From: Apiosordaria backusii
Lineage: Eukaryota > Ascomycota > Sordariomycetes > Sordariales > Lasiosphaeriaceae
Assembly: GCA_030549205.1 (NCBI GenBank)
Contig: JAUKTV010000004.1
Coordinates: 992,001-1,056,000 of the forward strand
Length of the DNA: 64,000 bases
Direction of reading: 5' to 3'
Of this stretch, positions 33,511 through 45,254 are shown piece after piece; position 1 is the stretch's first letter; each line of letters begins with the position of its first letter. The translations under genes and the position numbers were made by a program. The notes beneath the pieces are model-generated. The model was not told the origin of the DNA, did not search any database, and saw only the letters and a list, made by a program, of their open reading frames with translations.

Positions 33511-36500
33511 ATGATATCCATTCAGCGTTCTCTTTCGTCGCCAGTCGCTATTCGCTCGACACCGTGTATGTTGGAAACGGGACTGGTTACCGGTCAAGAA
33601 CAAGACAAGAGGTGGCCCACATGCTAACTGCCATGTCTGGGAATGCAGCTCGGTCGAATACCGCTACGCCTGCTTCACGATCGCCGACCCCGACCCCGTC
33701 CGACAACCATGTCGAGATCTCCCACTCAAGGCGCAACAGGTCAAGAAGCCCATCTCGTTTGGCAAAGGACACCATGACTTCCTCTGTACGGCGCTCCGAT
33801 GACCTGCCCAGGCGCTCGTCTGTTCAGAAGCCCATCATCGATCAGGCCAGCTCACCTGTGCCATTGCAGGCGCCTCATGACTCCTCCGACAGCTTGGACT
33901 CTGGCCCGGACGACAAGCTTGGAAAAATGAACTTCTTGCGACCATTGCTGAAGGACACTTCTCTCTATACCACCCCCTCTTTTGCCCCGGTTGAAGACAG
34001 GACCACTCTGGAGGAGCTAGCTCACTTGGTGCGCCTGTCCAAGTACCAAGAGCGCAAGCGCGCAAACACTCGCATCCGCCTTCAGAGAAGCTTGATTTCT
34101 ACCGCCTTGTCTGCTCGTCTGATGAGATGTGGTGAGGCTGCCCACCGGACTTTGGTTGACAGCTTTCGTGGGGACGACAAGAAAGGGTTCGCGGCTCTCT
34201 TCAATGCCTTCATTGATGTTCGCAAAAGCTGCGACGAGACCCGTCGCTATGCATTATTGGAGCCAGAGATGGAGCTTTTGCAGTCCCCTGGATTGGCTTC
34301 CTCTGACAGCTTGGACACTCCTACAGGATCCGTCTCTGGTGCTAAACCTGCCCCTGGAACCGCCAGTCCGTTCCTGAGCGAACTCTCTGCGTCTGCGAGA
34401 GACACGTTTTTGGGTTTTCTGAATCAGATCAGGACCAACCCAGACTACTTGGCGACACGTATCTCATCGCTGAACAGCTCCGAACTCACTGCGCTCACCA
34501 GCTTCCACCAAGCCTTGGAGCCCATCGAATCGGTTCTCCCATACCACAGCAGCCGCTCCTCCTCCCGTGTTCCTTCCGGCGGCTCAGCTGCCATGTCTGG
34601 TTCGGGGTATGGAGGTCCTAATGGACCCGGAGGTCTAGGCAAGGAGCGCAGTGCAATTGAACGGCTCCTTTCCTTCCAGCGCCACGATCCCATCTCAGCT
34701 CTCATTTACACCTGTTTTGCTAATTCTGCAGGTCCGGATAGTGCTGAGGACAAACGCCGAACGGAGACATGGGCTACTACATGTGCTCGTCTGATTTCGA
34801 CCCAGAAAACGGGCAGCGAGCAAACTATAACCGCCGTGCTCAATGTTTGGATCTCATTACGTGACTGGGCCGGAAAGTCCAACATGGAATGGTACCTCAT
34901 GAAAATCCTCGAGGATGGAGCCTTTCTGCTTGACCGCGCCGAGGACCAGCAGGGAACCCGGTTCAACATTTCGGATTGGTCTTCCAAGGACCAGATTGCG
35001 GCCGAGGAGTTCTATGCCCGAGCCGTGGAAGAGCTTTTCGAAGTTATCGATGACGAGGACACGACTGGAATTCCAGAGGGCCTGATCGAGTTGGGCACTG
35101 AAATGCTGAAGCGTCTCGACAAAAAGTATGTCGAAAGCACCCGCCGCTGGCTGATTACCAAATACCTTTTCACAAACTGGCTACTCGGAGTCGTCATCCA
35201 CCCTGAAGCCTTTGGCATGATGGCCGAATACCACATCACCGAATATGGCCGACAAAAGATCCTGAAGACGGTGGCCATGCACGCCCAGAAGTTTGTCGTG
35301 GACATGTTGACGAGCAAAACCCCTGTTTCGACGCCGCCAAAAATCAAAAAGCATATCGAAAACATTTATCTCCGATTCAAGGACTCCTCCAAGTTCAAGA
35401 AGAAGCCGCGCCTGCTGCCTGCCAGGTCCATCACCTCCCTAAGGGAGACGGCAGAAGTCCATCCCCACTTGGTTGTTAGTCCAGCTGACCTCGCTACGTT
35501 AATCAACGCCCTTTTTCCCGAACGCAGACCGCGGTCAGCACATTCCGGTAGCTTGCGCTCAGGGGCACCATCAGTCTCTGGCTTCTCTGCCGTCTCTCAG
35601 CCAATGTCTGTCAGGACAGCACCCAGCACCAACTTTGACACAATGTCCGTCATCAGCACAAGTGCGGAGTCTTTCATCAGTGATGCCACCACTTCTCGAG
35701 AACCTCTTCTAGAAGAGGGGAGTCCACCCCGTTATTCACCCCCAATCCCAGATCTTGGCACTCCGAAGCAGCAGCCTCAAAATAGCAATTATGAAGAAGA
35801 TGGGTACCGGCTTCGGTTGGCCATACATGAGATGACCCAAGCCTTGGGTCAGGATGTTGTCTATGGCCTTTGTCACCCTTGCGCCGAACGGTGGGCAGTC
35901 TTGTTCATCTCGGCCGATGGAACACAGCTTTCCACCCAGATGACCTTCGATCCAGATGATGACCCGGAGGACGAAAACTCATCAGAGACCAGCGACACAG
36001 AGGGCGAAGACTCCGAAGATGATCGGCCCGAACTTGACAAGGACTATCACCAGCTCCGAGACTCAATTCTCAAGCTTGTGCAAGAGTACGAGATCCCCCA
36101 AAATCTTGAGAATGACGGCGCCAAGAAGCAAACATTTAGCAACCGTGCTTCGTCCACCTTGAAGAAATACCGGTCCAAAAACCGAGTCATCACCACGATG
36201 GGAAGTCGAAACCCTTATCGGCAAAGAGCAGCAAGCATCGCCAGTAGCCTTGCAGATAGTCCGCCAGAGAATGGCAAAGGCAAAGGACTCGATGATTCCA
36301 CGGATGCCTCGTCGCCACTCATCGCCATGTTAACAGCAGCCTGCTCACAGTCTCGCGCCCAGTCAGATTTTGTTTCTGCACACCTTTACTGGAGGACTTT
36401 GCAACAACTCAACGCGCTGGGCTCCAATTCACTCCGGCGAGATGGGTTCGCGACCTTGCTGAACATTTTCTCGAGAGGCCCTCGTGACTCAATCCGTCGA

Positions 36501-39095
36501 TCAGCAGCGGCAATTGAGATATATGACGCCTGGCTTGTGTGGCTCAAACAAAGTCAAGAGCGCGCAGAAGGTCTCATTGAAAGTATGATGCGCCGCCTAC
36601 GCGCTCTTCGTGACAAGATGTGGTACGTTACAGACGTGCGCAACTCAGCCCCTTACGAAGACTCGCGGAATGTCGCCGTAGCATTGAAGACGATGGGTGT
36701 GCCTCGGAGATGGAACTCCTTCCAGCGCATTAAAAGTCTCATGCAGCGCGGTCCTGCGTCCAACTACATATTCCGCACCGAGTCGCAGATTCTCGACCTG
36801 CTGGCGGCGCCAGAGGACCAAGGTGGTCCCAATAAGCTCCGCGATGAGCAATCCGAAAAGACGAGCCGCTGGCTGCAGCAGTGTGGGGTGGAGAATTTCT
36901 GTCAGGGCGAGGAGCGTATTCATCGCTTCAGTTGTGAAGTCGACAATTGTGTGAGCAAGCTTGTCGGAGACAGCATCATCGATGGACCTGTCCTGTGGTC
37001 TAGCGAGCTGTATGCCCGAGACCGCCGCATCCACGAGACAAGTAAACCCGGCAGAGATCGAGATCGGGACAACATGTCAGTCTGGGATGATTCTGTTAGT
37101 GTCATCAGCGATCCAGAACACAGATTTCGGTCTGCCAGTAGGCCTCCTTCTCTTTCTGACAGGGGGTTGCGGGTGGTGTCGGGCCAGAATATGAGCCAGT
37201 TGTCCTTCGACACATCCAGTCGGTTCAGTTTCTCGAGGGCCAGTACTGCCATGTCCGAGATTCTTGACGGCCCAGAGTACTTTGGCGCGTCATCACCAGT
37301 TCATCAGATTGATCCGAACGCAACCTACTGGTCCCCGTTCCAACACCGTGCCACCTCCCCCAGCGCTGTATCTAGAGCTCATTCGCCAACCACCAGCGTC
37401 ACCAACCTATCCGCCACCTTCCACCCGCCCAATCATCAACAACTTCCTTCCCATCACTCGGCAGGTCGCCCAGGGACGTCGGTTTCGTCAAACGAAACAG
37501 TGTACCAGCAACGCCTCTCTGAGGAAAAGTCCCGTTTCCTCACCGAGCTGAGGCAGACTTTGACCAGTCTCTTGCTCTCCGATTTGGGGAACCTTGTCTT
37601 CGCCCGTGGCTCAGAAACGGACGCATGGTTTGAAGGCTTGGGTCAAGAGTGCATTGACCGACGCGAAGCAATCCAGCGCCGCGCACGCAAGGCACAGGTC
37701 AAAGAGAAGAGAAGATCCGCTAAGTCTGGGCTGGAACGCCGAGTTCTGGAGAGAAAGAGAAGCATTGGTGACCTCAGTGAGAAGGCCATGTCTGACAACC
37801 AAAGTGTTGGCAGCCATCATGGAAGCCACCATGGCGGTTCTCACCGAGGTAGCGTCCACGGTGGTAGTATTCATGGCAATGAGAGCTCCGCAACCAACGA
37901 TACCATTCGATCCAACCGAGAATCAAAGAAGGACTCCATGCCTGAGTTTCCCTTCACTAAGGCGTACCGACGGCTACTCAATATGTTCTGTGTTCACCCA
38001 AACCCCTATGTCAAGCTCAACGCTCTCTTTGAGCTAGAACACTTGATCATCGCCTCGCTCAACTCGGGTTCCCGCCGCGCCAGGCTCGCATGGGCCCGAT
38101 CAGACATGGGCTCAGCCTCATCCGCCACTGAGGAGCACGGCACTGGTGGTCGCCCCCAGCCATTGGAAGAAACCCTCGACAACGTCAAAGAGCGCCGCTC
38201 CCACACGATGATGCAAGCACCACCATTCGACAGCGGACCGAGAGGACGAACCCCCGGCGGAGGAGGCAACATGGAGACCCGATCCATCGCCTCCGTCTAC
38301 CCAGCCAACACAGACGCCATAGCCAATATCCTCCAAATGCTCTTCCGCGACGCGAACATCCGACCCAAGACCCTCTTTCGCGATCTGCAATTCATCGCTG
38401 CTTTTGTTCCCTCGTCCATCCTTGATAAAACCGAGCGTGGCAAAGCGTTCTGGGATGCCAGCATTGCCGCTCTGAGCCTCAAGCAAGAAGTTTGCCGTAC
38501 AATGGTGGAGGTAGCGGATGACATTGTGAAGAACTACACGCAATCGAGGAGCGGATTGAGTGCTGTCTCTCGGCCTGGACCAGGGAGTACGGCGTCGGAT
38601 ACATCGGGGGTTTTGTCTCCGACTGGTGGTGAACCACTGTCGCCACCGTCACCGCCGCCGAGCCCGCTGCCACTTTCGACTCATTCCCTTGCGGATGCCG
38701 CGACGATGTGGACTATTACTGCTAAAGAGGGGATCCCGACTGCGCAGAGGGAGCTTGCTATCTTCTACCTCTCCAACCCTGAATTGGTTGAGAGAACGAC
38801 GTTGCCGCTTAGCAAGCCGAGGGAGGTTTTCAAGCAGGCGGTTATTGAGAAGTATGGGGGTAGGTCTGGAGGGTCGGGGAGGCACCACCCTGGTATTTCT
38901 CAGGCGAGGATGCAAGGGATTGGTGGTGCTGGGGGAAGTGCAGGAAAGGAAGAAGGGCCTGGTGGAGTAGGTGATGTGAGGAGTGATCCGGCGTTGATGT
39001 GCTTGGCTATTCACTGGATGGAGGCTGCGGAGAAGGGAGGAGATGAGCTGGCGAGGACGTTTATGGCGCAGAATGAGATGGGGATGATGGGGTGA
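33511..39095 (+). CDS. Large conserved fungal protein, RasGAP-like helical region
   Basis: 1833 aa from exons 33511-33565 and 33649-39095. The 83-nt intron is textbook (GTATGT...TGCTAACTG...TGCAG) and joins an 18-codon first exon in frame. The N-terminal 130 residues are Ser/Pro/Arg-rich and disordered. A helical region at about 430-580 (NMEWYLMKILEDGAFLL, RWLITKYLFTNWLLGVVIHPEAFG, HITEYGRQKILKTVAMHAQK) resembles the C-terminal half of RasGAP-type domains; this is my reading by eye and is not secure. Further globular blocks lie at about 740-830 and 930-1200. A His/Gly/Ser-rich stretch (SHHGSHHGGSHRGS) lies near 1420. The C-terminal part has Sel1/TPR-like helices (CLAIHWMEAAEKGG). No signal peptide or membrane helix is seen. 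A role in small-GTPase signalling is possible but unproven. Confidence 0.85.
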
Positions 39096-40590
39096 GCTCA
39101 GGTGAGGCAGCTTGGTGGGGTTTGAGAGCGTCCTGTGGGTGGATTCGCTGTGCGTGTGTTGGTATGCCTTCTCTTCTTTGGTGATGCTTGTTTTTCTTAC
39201 TATACCTTTTTTGTCGTGCTTGTTTTGTTATCACCCAGGCTTTTGGAAGTTGCAGTGCAGCTATTTTTCGTTTCTATTACCTCTTTTTTTCATTTGGGAT
39301 ATCACAGACATTGCATATTGGAGCGAGAAAGTCTATGCATTTGTTCACCATGGTCACATTGGAAAGGGAAGGTTCATCATTTGCGTTTTCAACAGCGCCG
39401 GCGGGACTTGAGTTGATGGGATATCAGCATGTCGGTCGGTTTCTTGACAGGCAAGAAATTATAGAGATGGATATTTGGTAGGAAGGCGGCCACTGGGTCA
39501 TTGTGTCATTCTTGCATTCATCGTTATTCTTCTCTTTTTCTTATTCTAGTGGGTTTTGTTCTTCTAAACCTGCGACAAGAGATACCAATTTTTTTGCTTT
39601 TGCCATTTTCTTTTTGCCATTTTCTTTTTGCCATATACCACGATAGCAAGCACATGTCATTTAGAGAAGAGATCTTTTTCACTTGGAGTGAGTGTTCATG
39701 TGTTGTTGTTCTGGTGCCTGGTGGGTTTGTTTTGATACACGAGTCGTGAGTCGTGAGTCGTGGCGACGTGTTTTGATAGCGATGGATCAGATTGGACAGG
39801 ATACGAAGGGAATACAAGCACAAATTTGAATGGAGCACGCGACTTGTTTTCGTGTCAACAAGCAAGCTCTTAATCAAGTAAGCAAAGGTGGTCGGTCTTC
39901 TTCCTCATGGCTTAACGAAAAAGTCAAGCACATAATGAAAAAAAAACTTCAAATGAAGGTAAACATCAAAAATTACAGCCATGACGACCCCGAAGGGCAA
40001 TCAATAGAAACCAGCACCACGATGTGCAATGCAGGCTAGAAACTATGCACTGGGGAAATCTTGAGCGCCCCAGTGCTGGCCAAGGTAAGTATGAAGAAGA
40101 AAAAGAGAAAAGGGAAACTGAAAATTTGGGAGGGGAGCCGGCAATATATACTCGGGGTGTTGGTGGTCCGGGCACGCTTGCAAATTCGAGTTTGGAGCGA
40201 AAGGGACGTGCGTGGTGACTGCAAATTGAAGGTTGGTGTAAAAGGACCGTGCGTGGATGGTTTGGCTTGGTGAGCTCGGTAAGAGCAAGGGTGCAAGGTG
40301 AGGAACTAAGGTAAGGAAGAAGCCCCACCAAAGCGCCAGGGATAATAATTAGGCGGTGACAACTGGCAGTAAACCCGTCCCGCGTTTTGAGTCATCCCGA
40401 GTCCCACCCAGCCAGTGGCCCCTCCAGTGACTGGGGGGTTGTCGAGTTAGTTAGGCTGTTTGAAAGTTCACGAACCTAGCCTTGGAGTTTTAAACAGACC
40501 GTTCCGGCGCAACGCTTCCGATTACGCCAATTTCTCTCCACCGACCGGTTCGATAGGCAAGAGAACTTCGGGAATTGACTCCTCTTCAAT
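39096..40590. other. Intergenic; T-rich flank and PheRS beta promoter
   Basis: No gene seen. The 14-bp unit TTTTCTTTTTGCCA is repeated at 39606-39619 and 39620-39633 with a partial copy before it. The 7-bp unit GAGTCGT occurs three times at 39741-39761. Confidence 0.5.
39591..39633. repeat. 14-bp tandem repeat (TTTTCTTTTTGCCA)
   Basis: Two perfect copies and one partial upstream copy in a pyrimidine-rich stretch. Confidence 0.75.
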
Positions 40591-42756
40591 ATGCCTACCA
40601 TCAACGTCGACAAGTACCGGCTCTTCGAAGAGCTCGGCGAGCAGTAAGATTGCAGTTACCCCACCATAGCCCTACGAGACGGCCATGCAGTGTCGCTGTC
40701 AGCAAGACTGACAATTGTATTCTGGCAGGTTCACAGAGGAGAGCTTCCAGCAGCTTTGCTTCGATTTCGGCATTGAGCTCGACAAAGACACCGAGAATGA
40801 CCCGTCGCGCCCCAAGGACCAGAGGCCTGAGTTGGCGATCGAAATCCCCGCCAACCGCTACGATATGTTGTGCTTCGAGGGTATGGCACCCCTTTTTTTT
40901 GGAGGTTGAGAAGGTTTTGCAACAGGGACAGACATGCTGAGTGGAATAATCAGGAATTGCGATGCACCTAAACATCTTCCGCGGGAAACACGGAACACCA
41001 AACTGGAAGCTGGCCGACATCCCAGAGGACAAGATGCAGACCCTCACTATCACCAAGGAAACAGAGCAGGTCCGCCCCTATGCGGCCGGCGCCATTCTTC
41101 GCAACATCAAGTTCACCCAAGACTCCTACGACTCCTTCATCGGCCTGCAGGACAAGCTTCACCAGAACCTTGCGAGACAACGGACATTGGTTGCGTATGT
41201 GTGGCTCCGACTTCGGCTCAGGGTCAGGTTTGTGTAAGAGGATAGGATGCTGACAGTTGGGATATAGCATCGGTACACATGATCTCGACACAATCAAGGC
41301 CCCCTTCACCTACGAGGCCCTCCCACCCAAGGACATCAACTTCATCCCCCTAAACCAGACCAAGAAGATCAACGGTGAGGAGCTGATGAGCTTCTACGAG
41401 ACCGATAGACATCTGGGCCGTTATCTTCACATCCTCCGCGACAAGCCGGTTTACCCTGTCATTCTGGACGCCAACAGAGAGATTTGCTCCCTTCCTCCCA
41501 TTATTAACAGCGAGCGCTCCAAGATTACCCTCGATACCAAGAATGTCTTCATCGATATGACTGCAACGGATCAGACCAAGCTGGATATTGTCTGCAACAT
41601 TATGGTGGCCATGTTCTCCCAGTACTGCGCCGAGCCCTTCACAATTGAGCCCGTCAAGGTGGTTTCGGAGCACAATGGCACCACTCGGATAACGCCTAGC
41701 TTGGCTGCCCGCACTATGGATGTTGAGGTCGACTATTTGAACCAGGTTACTGGATTGAACGAGTCGCCCGAGTCTATTTGCAAGTTGTTGAGCAAGATGG
41801 CTTACAAGGCTGAGCCATCTTCGGATCCCAAGTTTGTCAAGGTTACTGTACCGCCAACCCGCGCTGATGTTTTGCACCCCTGCGATGTGGTAAGTTAATC
41901 CTGGATATTTGGATCATGCATCAGATCTACTAACACCTGATGCAGATGGAAGATGTTGCCATCGCCTATGGTTTCAACAGCCTTCCCCGCTCATCACCAA
42001 ACCGGTCTGTAACCATCGGCAAGCCCCTCATGATCAACAAGCTCAGCGATATCGTCCGGACCGAATGCGCAATGGCCGGGTGGGTCGAGGTCATGCCTCT
42101 TATTCTCTGCTCCCACGAGGAGAACTTTGAGTGGCTTAACCGCAAGGACGATGGCACAACAGCCGTCAAGCTCGCCAACCCAAGAACCGTCGAGTACCAA
42201 GTCGCCCGGACATCCCTCCTGCCCGGTTTGCTCAAGACCCTCAGCGAAAACAAGGCGATGAAGCTCCCTCTTCAGATTATCGAGGCTGCGGATGTTGTGT
42301 TCAAGGATGAGTCAGTTGAACGCAAGGCGAGGAACGAGAGACGGTGGGCGGCTGCGTACTATGGCAAGACGAGCGGTTTCGAAATTGTGCATGGTCTGCT
42401 GGATCGCGTGATGACCATGTTGAAGGTCGCGTTCGTGACGCATGAAGAGGGGTTGGAAGGGAAGAGCATTGATTATTCGGTTAAGGAGAACCCGACTCCG
42501 GCGGATGGGTATTTCATTCAGGAGATTGACGAGCCAACTTTCTTCAAGGGGAGGGCGGCTGCGATCTATGTGAGGTTGGGTGGGGAGTTAAAGAGGATTG
42601 GTGAGTTGGGTGTTTTGCACCCGACGGTCTTGGAGAAGTTTGATCTGAGGTATGTTCTGTCTGATGTTTGGGTGGCGAGAGGGAGAATGCTAACATGAGA
42701 TGACACACAGATACCCGGTGAGCACTCTGGAGATTAACCTTGAGGTTTTCCTTTGA
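40591..42756 (+). CDS. frs1: Phenylalanyl-tRNA synthetase beta subunit, cytosolic
   Basis: 605 aa from six exons: 40591-40643, 40729-40880, 40954-41194, 41268-41889, 41946-42649 and 42711-42756. Introns are 85, 73, 73, 56 and 61 nt. Every junction restores family sequence, for example [45 protein letters not shown] and [19 protein letters not shown]. The order fits the eukaryotic beta subunit: N-terminal domain, B3/4 editing domain, B5 DNA-binding-like fold ([16 protein letters not shown]) and a catalytic-like core lacking a functional site ([20 protein letters not shown]-like [21 protein letters not shown]). It pairs with an alpha subunit not in this window to charge tRNA-Phe. An AATAAA lies about 60 nt past the stop (42815-42820). 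Confidence 0.97.
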
Positions 42757-43523
42757 GCAAGGCGCAGGGAGAAGGGTGTTCAAGATCAAAGGTTTGTCGA
42801 TCTATTGTAGGCAAAATAAAATAAAGTAGGGAATAGATTTCCATTGGAAGTGCGTCATGGTGGCCATATTCGGGATCATCCGAGGGCATTTGAGTTGAAG
42901 CGGACAAGAGGACTATCCCTCAACGCCTGCTGTGTTCATGACTGTGGTTCCCAAAATGAAGGGCACTTGCAATGATGGGATTGCGCCTGCTGATGTTGTT
43001 GCGGATGTAAGATTCAGGGGCTGATCCTTCCAACGGACGTTGGCAATGTGGCCCGAGCGTCTGCTCCCAACACCCCTGCAGCAAGCCAAGTCGCGCTTGC
43101 CAGCGGTGCCAAGCCTCTGGGTCAGGGACGAGCTCACTGAGCGCGTGCCTGAAGTTGAGATCAGATTACAGTTTTCGAGACTCAATATCAACATCAACAT
43201 CAAACTTTTTTCCACAAGCAAGCAAGCATTGGAGCATCGTTCTTTTGCATTCTCATTTCTTCTTTGCTCAGTTCATTCATGTTGCATTCTTTCGCTGATA
43301 ACCCGCTGTTGATGTTATCCACCAAACTCGGGGTTCACAAGTCCATGGTTTAATTACTGTTTTTTTGTTTCGGATGCCTCAGCTCTGAGCAAGCTCACTC
43401 ACTCATCGGGCGAGATACAACTTCGCGAATTGATCTCATACCACCCACTGCTCACGCATTCATCTCTTTTTTCTTTTGAACTGTGTTGTTTGTTCGGGTC
43501 AGAGAGAACAAACGGTCACAAAA
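42757..43523. other. Intergenic; no gene seen
   Basis: Holds the probable frs1 polyadenylation signals (AATAAA at 42815 and 42819) and the glycosyltransferase promoter. A short ATCAAC-type repeat lies near 43186-43206. Confidence 0.5.
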
Positions 43524-45254
43524 ATGCCACTACCGGACGCACTCGGGAGGATATTCGGTGGTATTATGTCTTGTCACCCTTACACCCTTCGCCCTCACCC
43601 CCGATTAATTCCCCGCCGCTTTCGGAGGGTAATCCGCTTTTTTAAATCCAACTGGCTGTCGTTTCCGCTTTTTGTCATTATTTGCTTTGTGCTGGGGGCG
43701 GTGGTGCTGCCTTGGGATTCTACGCCGAGGTTGGCGGTACGGTGGAATTATTTGAGGTTGACGGGGAAGAGGCCGAGTGAGGAGTGGGTGTTAAAGGAGA
43801 GGGGGAGGTACGAGGTGGATTGGGAGAGGGATGTCGGGGTGGTGCTGAAGACGGGGTTTGGGACTAGGGGGAGGGTGGGGGCTTGGTTTGAGAGTGTGAA
43901 GGCGATGGGGGAGGTGGTGGTTATTGCGGATTATGAGGGGGGGTTGGTGGTGGCAGATTATGGGAAGGAGATGGTGGTGGTGGAGGAGGGAGAACAGAAA
44001 CAGGAGGGGGCCCAGCAAAAAAGAGTGGAAGTGCATGATATGGTTCGACGAGGACTCGAGAACCCCATTTTGAAGAATTTGCTGGGGCATGCGAGAGTGG
44101 GGAAGTACGAGAGGTTGACGGAGGCGGTTGAATCGGGGAATGAGGAGCTGGCGGGGGAGTTGTCGAAGGAGTTTGGGTGGGAGCTGGACGCGTTGAAGTT
44201 TCTTCCGGGGTTGGAGTTTGCGTATGAGAGGTGGCCGGACAAGAAGTGGTATTTGCTTGTGGATGATGATACGTTTCTTGTGGAGACGTCGTTGAAGCCG
44301 TTTTTGAGAAACTTTGACCCGGAGGAGAAGCACTATCTTGGTAATGCCGTTGGTGATTTCCGGGCTAGGTTTGCGCATGGGGGGTCGGCGATTATTTTGA
44401 GTCAGGCAGCGATGAGGGCGCTGGTGAAGGAGAATCCAAGGGCGCTTAGGACGAGTTACTTGGAAAGTTTGGATGAGGTTTGGGGGGATAGGTTGCTGGC
44501 GAAGGCGTTGATCAGGATTGGGATTTATTTGGATGAGGGGTATGCGTATTTGTTTAATGGGGAGCCGCCGAGGAGGAGCAAGATTAGGGCGGACAGGATG
44601 TGTTCGCCTATTTTGAGCTTTCACACGTTGCCGCAGCCGGAGATGATGAGGGATGTGGGGAGGCATTTTGCTAATGTGACGGAGCCGGTGTTTTGGTTGG
44701 ATTTGTGGAGGATTTATGGGGTGCATCCCCCTTGGAGGTGGGCTCCAGAGGTTGCGAGGAAGATTGTTCCGGATGAGAAGCAGAGGGAGGAGATGACGAA
44801 GATTGTGCTGCGTGATGTGAGGAGTGAGGAGGATTGTTTGGGGGAGTATAACCGAAGGTTTCGGGACAATAATGGGGCTGGGTGGGTTTGGGGGAAGCCG
44901 GAGCGGGATGTGTGTGTTATTTATCGGTATGCGCCTCCGATTATTAAGTATGAGGTGGAGGCTTGGACTTTAGACTGGGATTATGTCGGGGCTGTGGATG
45001 AGGCTGTTCATACGATTGAGGGTGTTGGGTCGGCGAAGGAGTGCATGGAGAAGTGTACTGGGCGGTTGTTCAAGAAGTGCATTGCTTGGACGTGGGAGTC
45101 TGGTACGAGGAAGTGTCATGTGAGTCCGTGGATGATTGTCGGGGAGAAGGTTGAGGACCAGGATAAGGTGTCGGGGTTTAATATTAGGAGAGTGAGGAAG
45201 CTGGAGAAGAAGTGTCCTACGTTTGACGGGTATGAAAGTAGGAGGGATTGGTAG
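43524..45254 (+). CDS. Type II membrane glycosyltransferase (GT31/fringe-like) with C-terminal PAN-like module
   Basis: Single exon, 576 aa from ATG 43524. A basic N-terminal cytosolic tail precedes one transmembrane anchor (about 44-64), giving a Golgi type II topology. The lumenal core has KKWYLLVDDDTFL with the DDD metal/nucleotide-sugar motif at 247-249, then HGGSAIILS and a C-terminal W-rich part, matching the DUF604/fringe-like GT31 group. The last about 80 residues contain CMEKC, CIAW and CHVSPW spaced like an Apple/PAN module, which may bind protein or sugar. Donor and acceptor are unknown; galactosyl transfer is only a family guess. The coding strand is extremely G-rich from about 43740 on, which creates long open frames on the opposite strand. 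Confidence 0.87.
   Translation: MPLPDALGRIFGGIMSCHPYTLRPHPRLIPRRFRRVIRFFKSNWLSFPLFVIICFVLGAVVLPWDSTPRLAVRWNYLRLTGKRPSEEWVLKERGRYEVDWERDVGVVLKTGFGTRGRVGAWFESVKAMGEVVVIADYEGGLVVADYGKEMVVVEEGEQKQEGAQQKRVEVHDMVRRGLENPILKNLLGHARVGKYERLTEAVESGNEELAGELSKEFGWELDALKFLPGLEFAYERWPDKKWYLLVDDDTFLVETSLKPFLRNFDPEEKHYLGNAVGDFRARFAHGGSAIILSQAAMRALVKENPRALRTSYLESLDEVWGDRLLAKALIRIGIYLDEGYAYLFNGEPPRRSKIRADRMCSPILSFHTLPQPEMMRDVGRHFANVTEPVFWLDLWRIYGVHPPWRWAPEVARKIVPDEKQREEMTKIVLRDVRSEEDCLGEYNRRFRDNNGAGWVWGKPERDVCVIYRYAPPIIKYEVEAWTLDWDYVGAVDEAVHTIEGVGSAKECMEKCTGRLFKKCIAWTWESGTRKCHVSPWMIVGEKVEDQDKVSGFNIRRVRKLEKKCPTFDGYESRRDW

Noticed and set aside
43791..44726. Minus-strand open frame of 311 codons
   Set aside because: Antisense to the G-rich GT31-like gene; the product is Pro/His/Leu/Arg-rich low-complexity sequence without domains.
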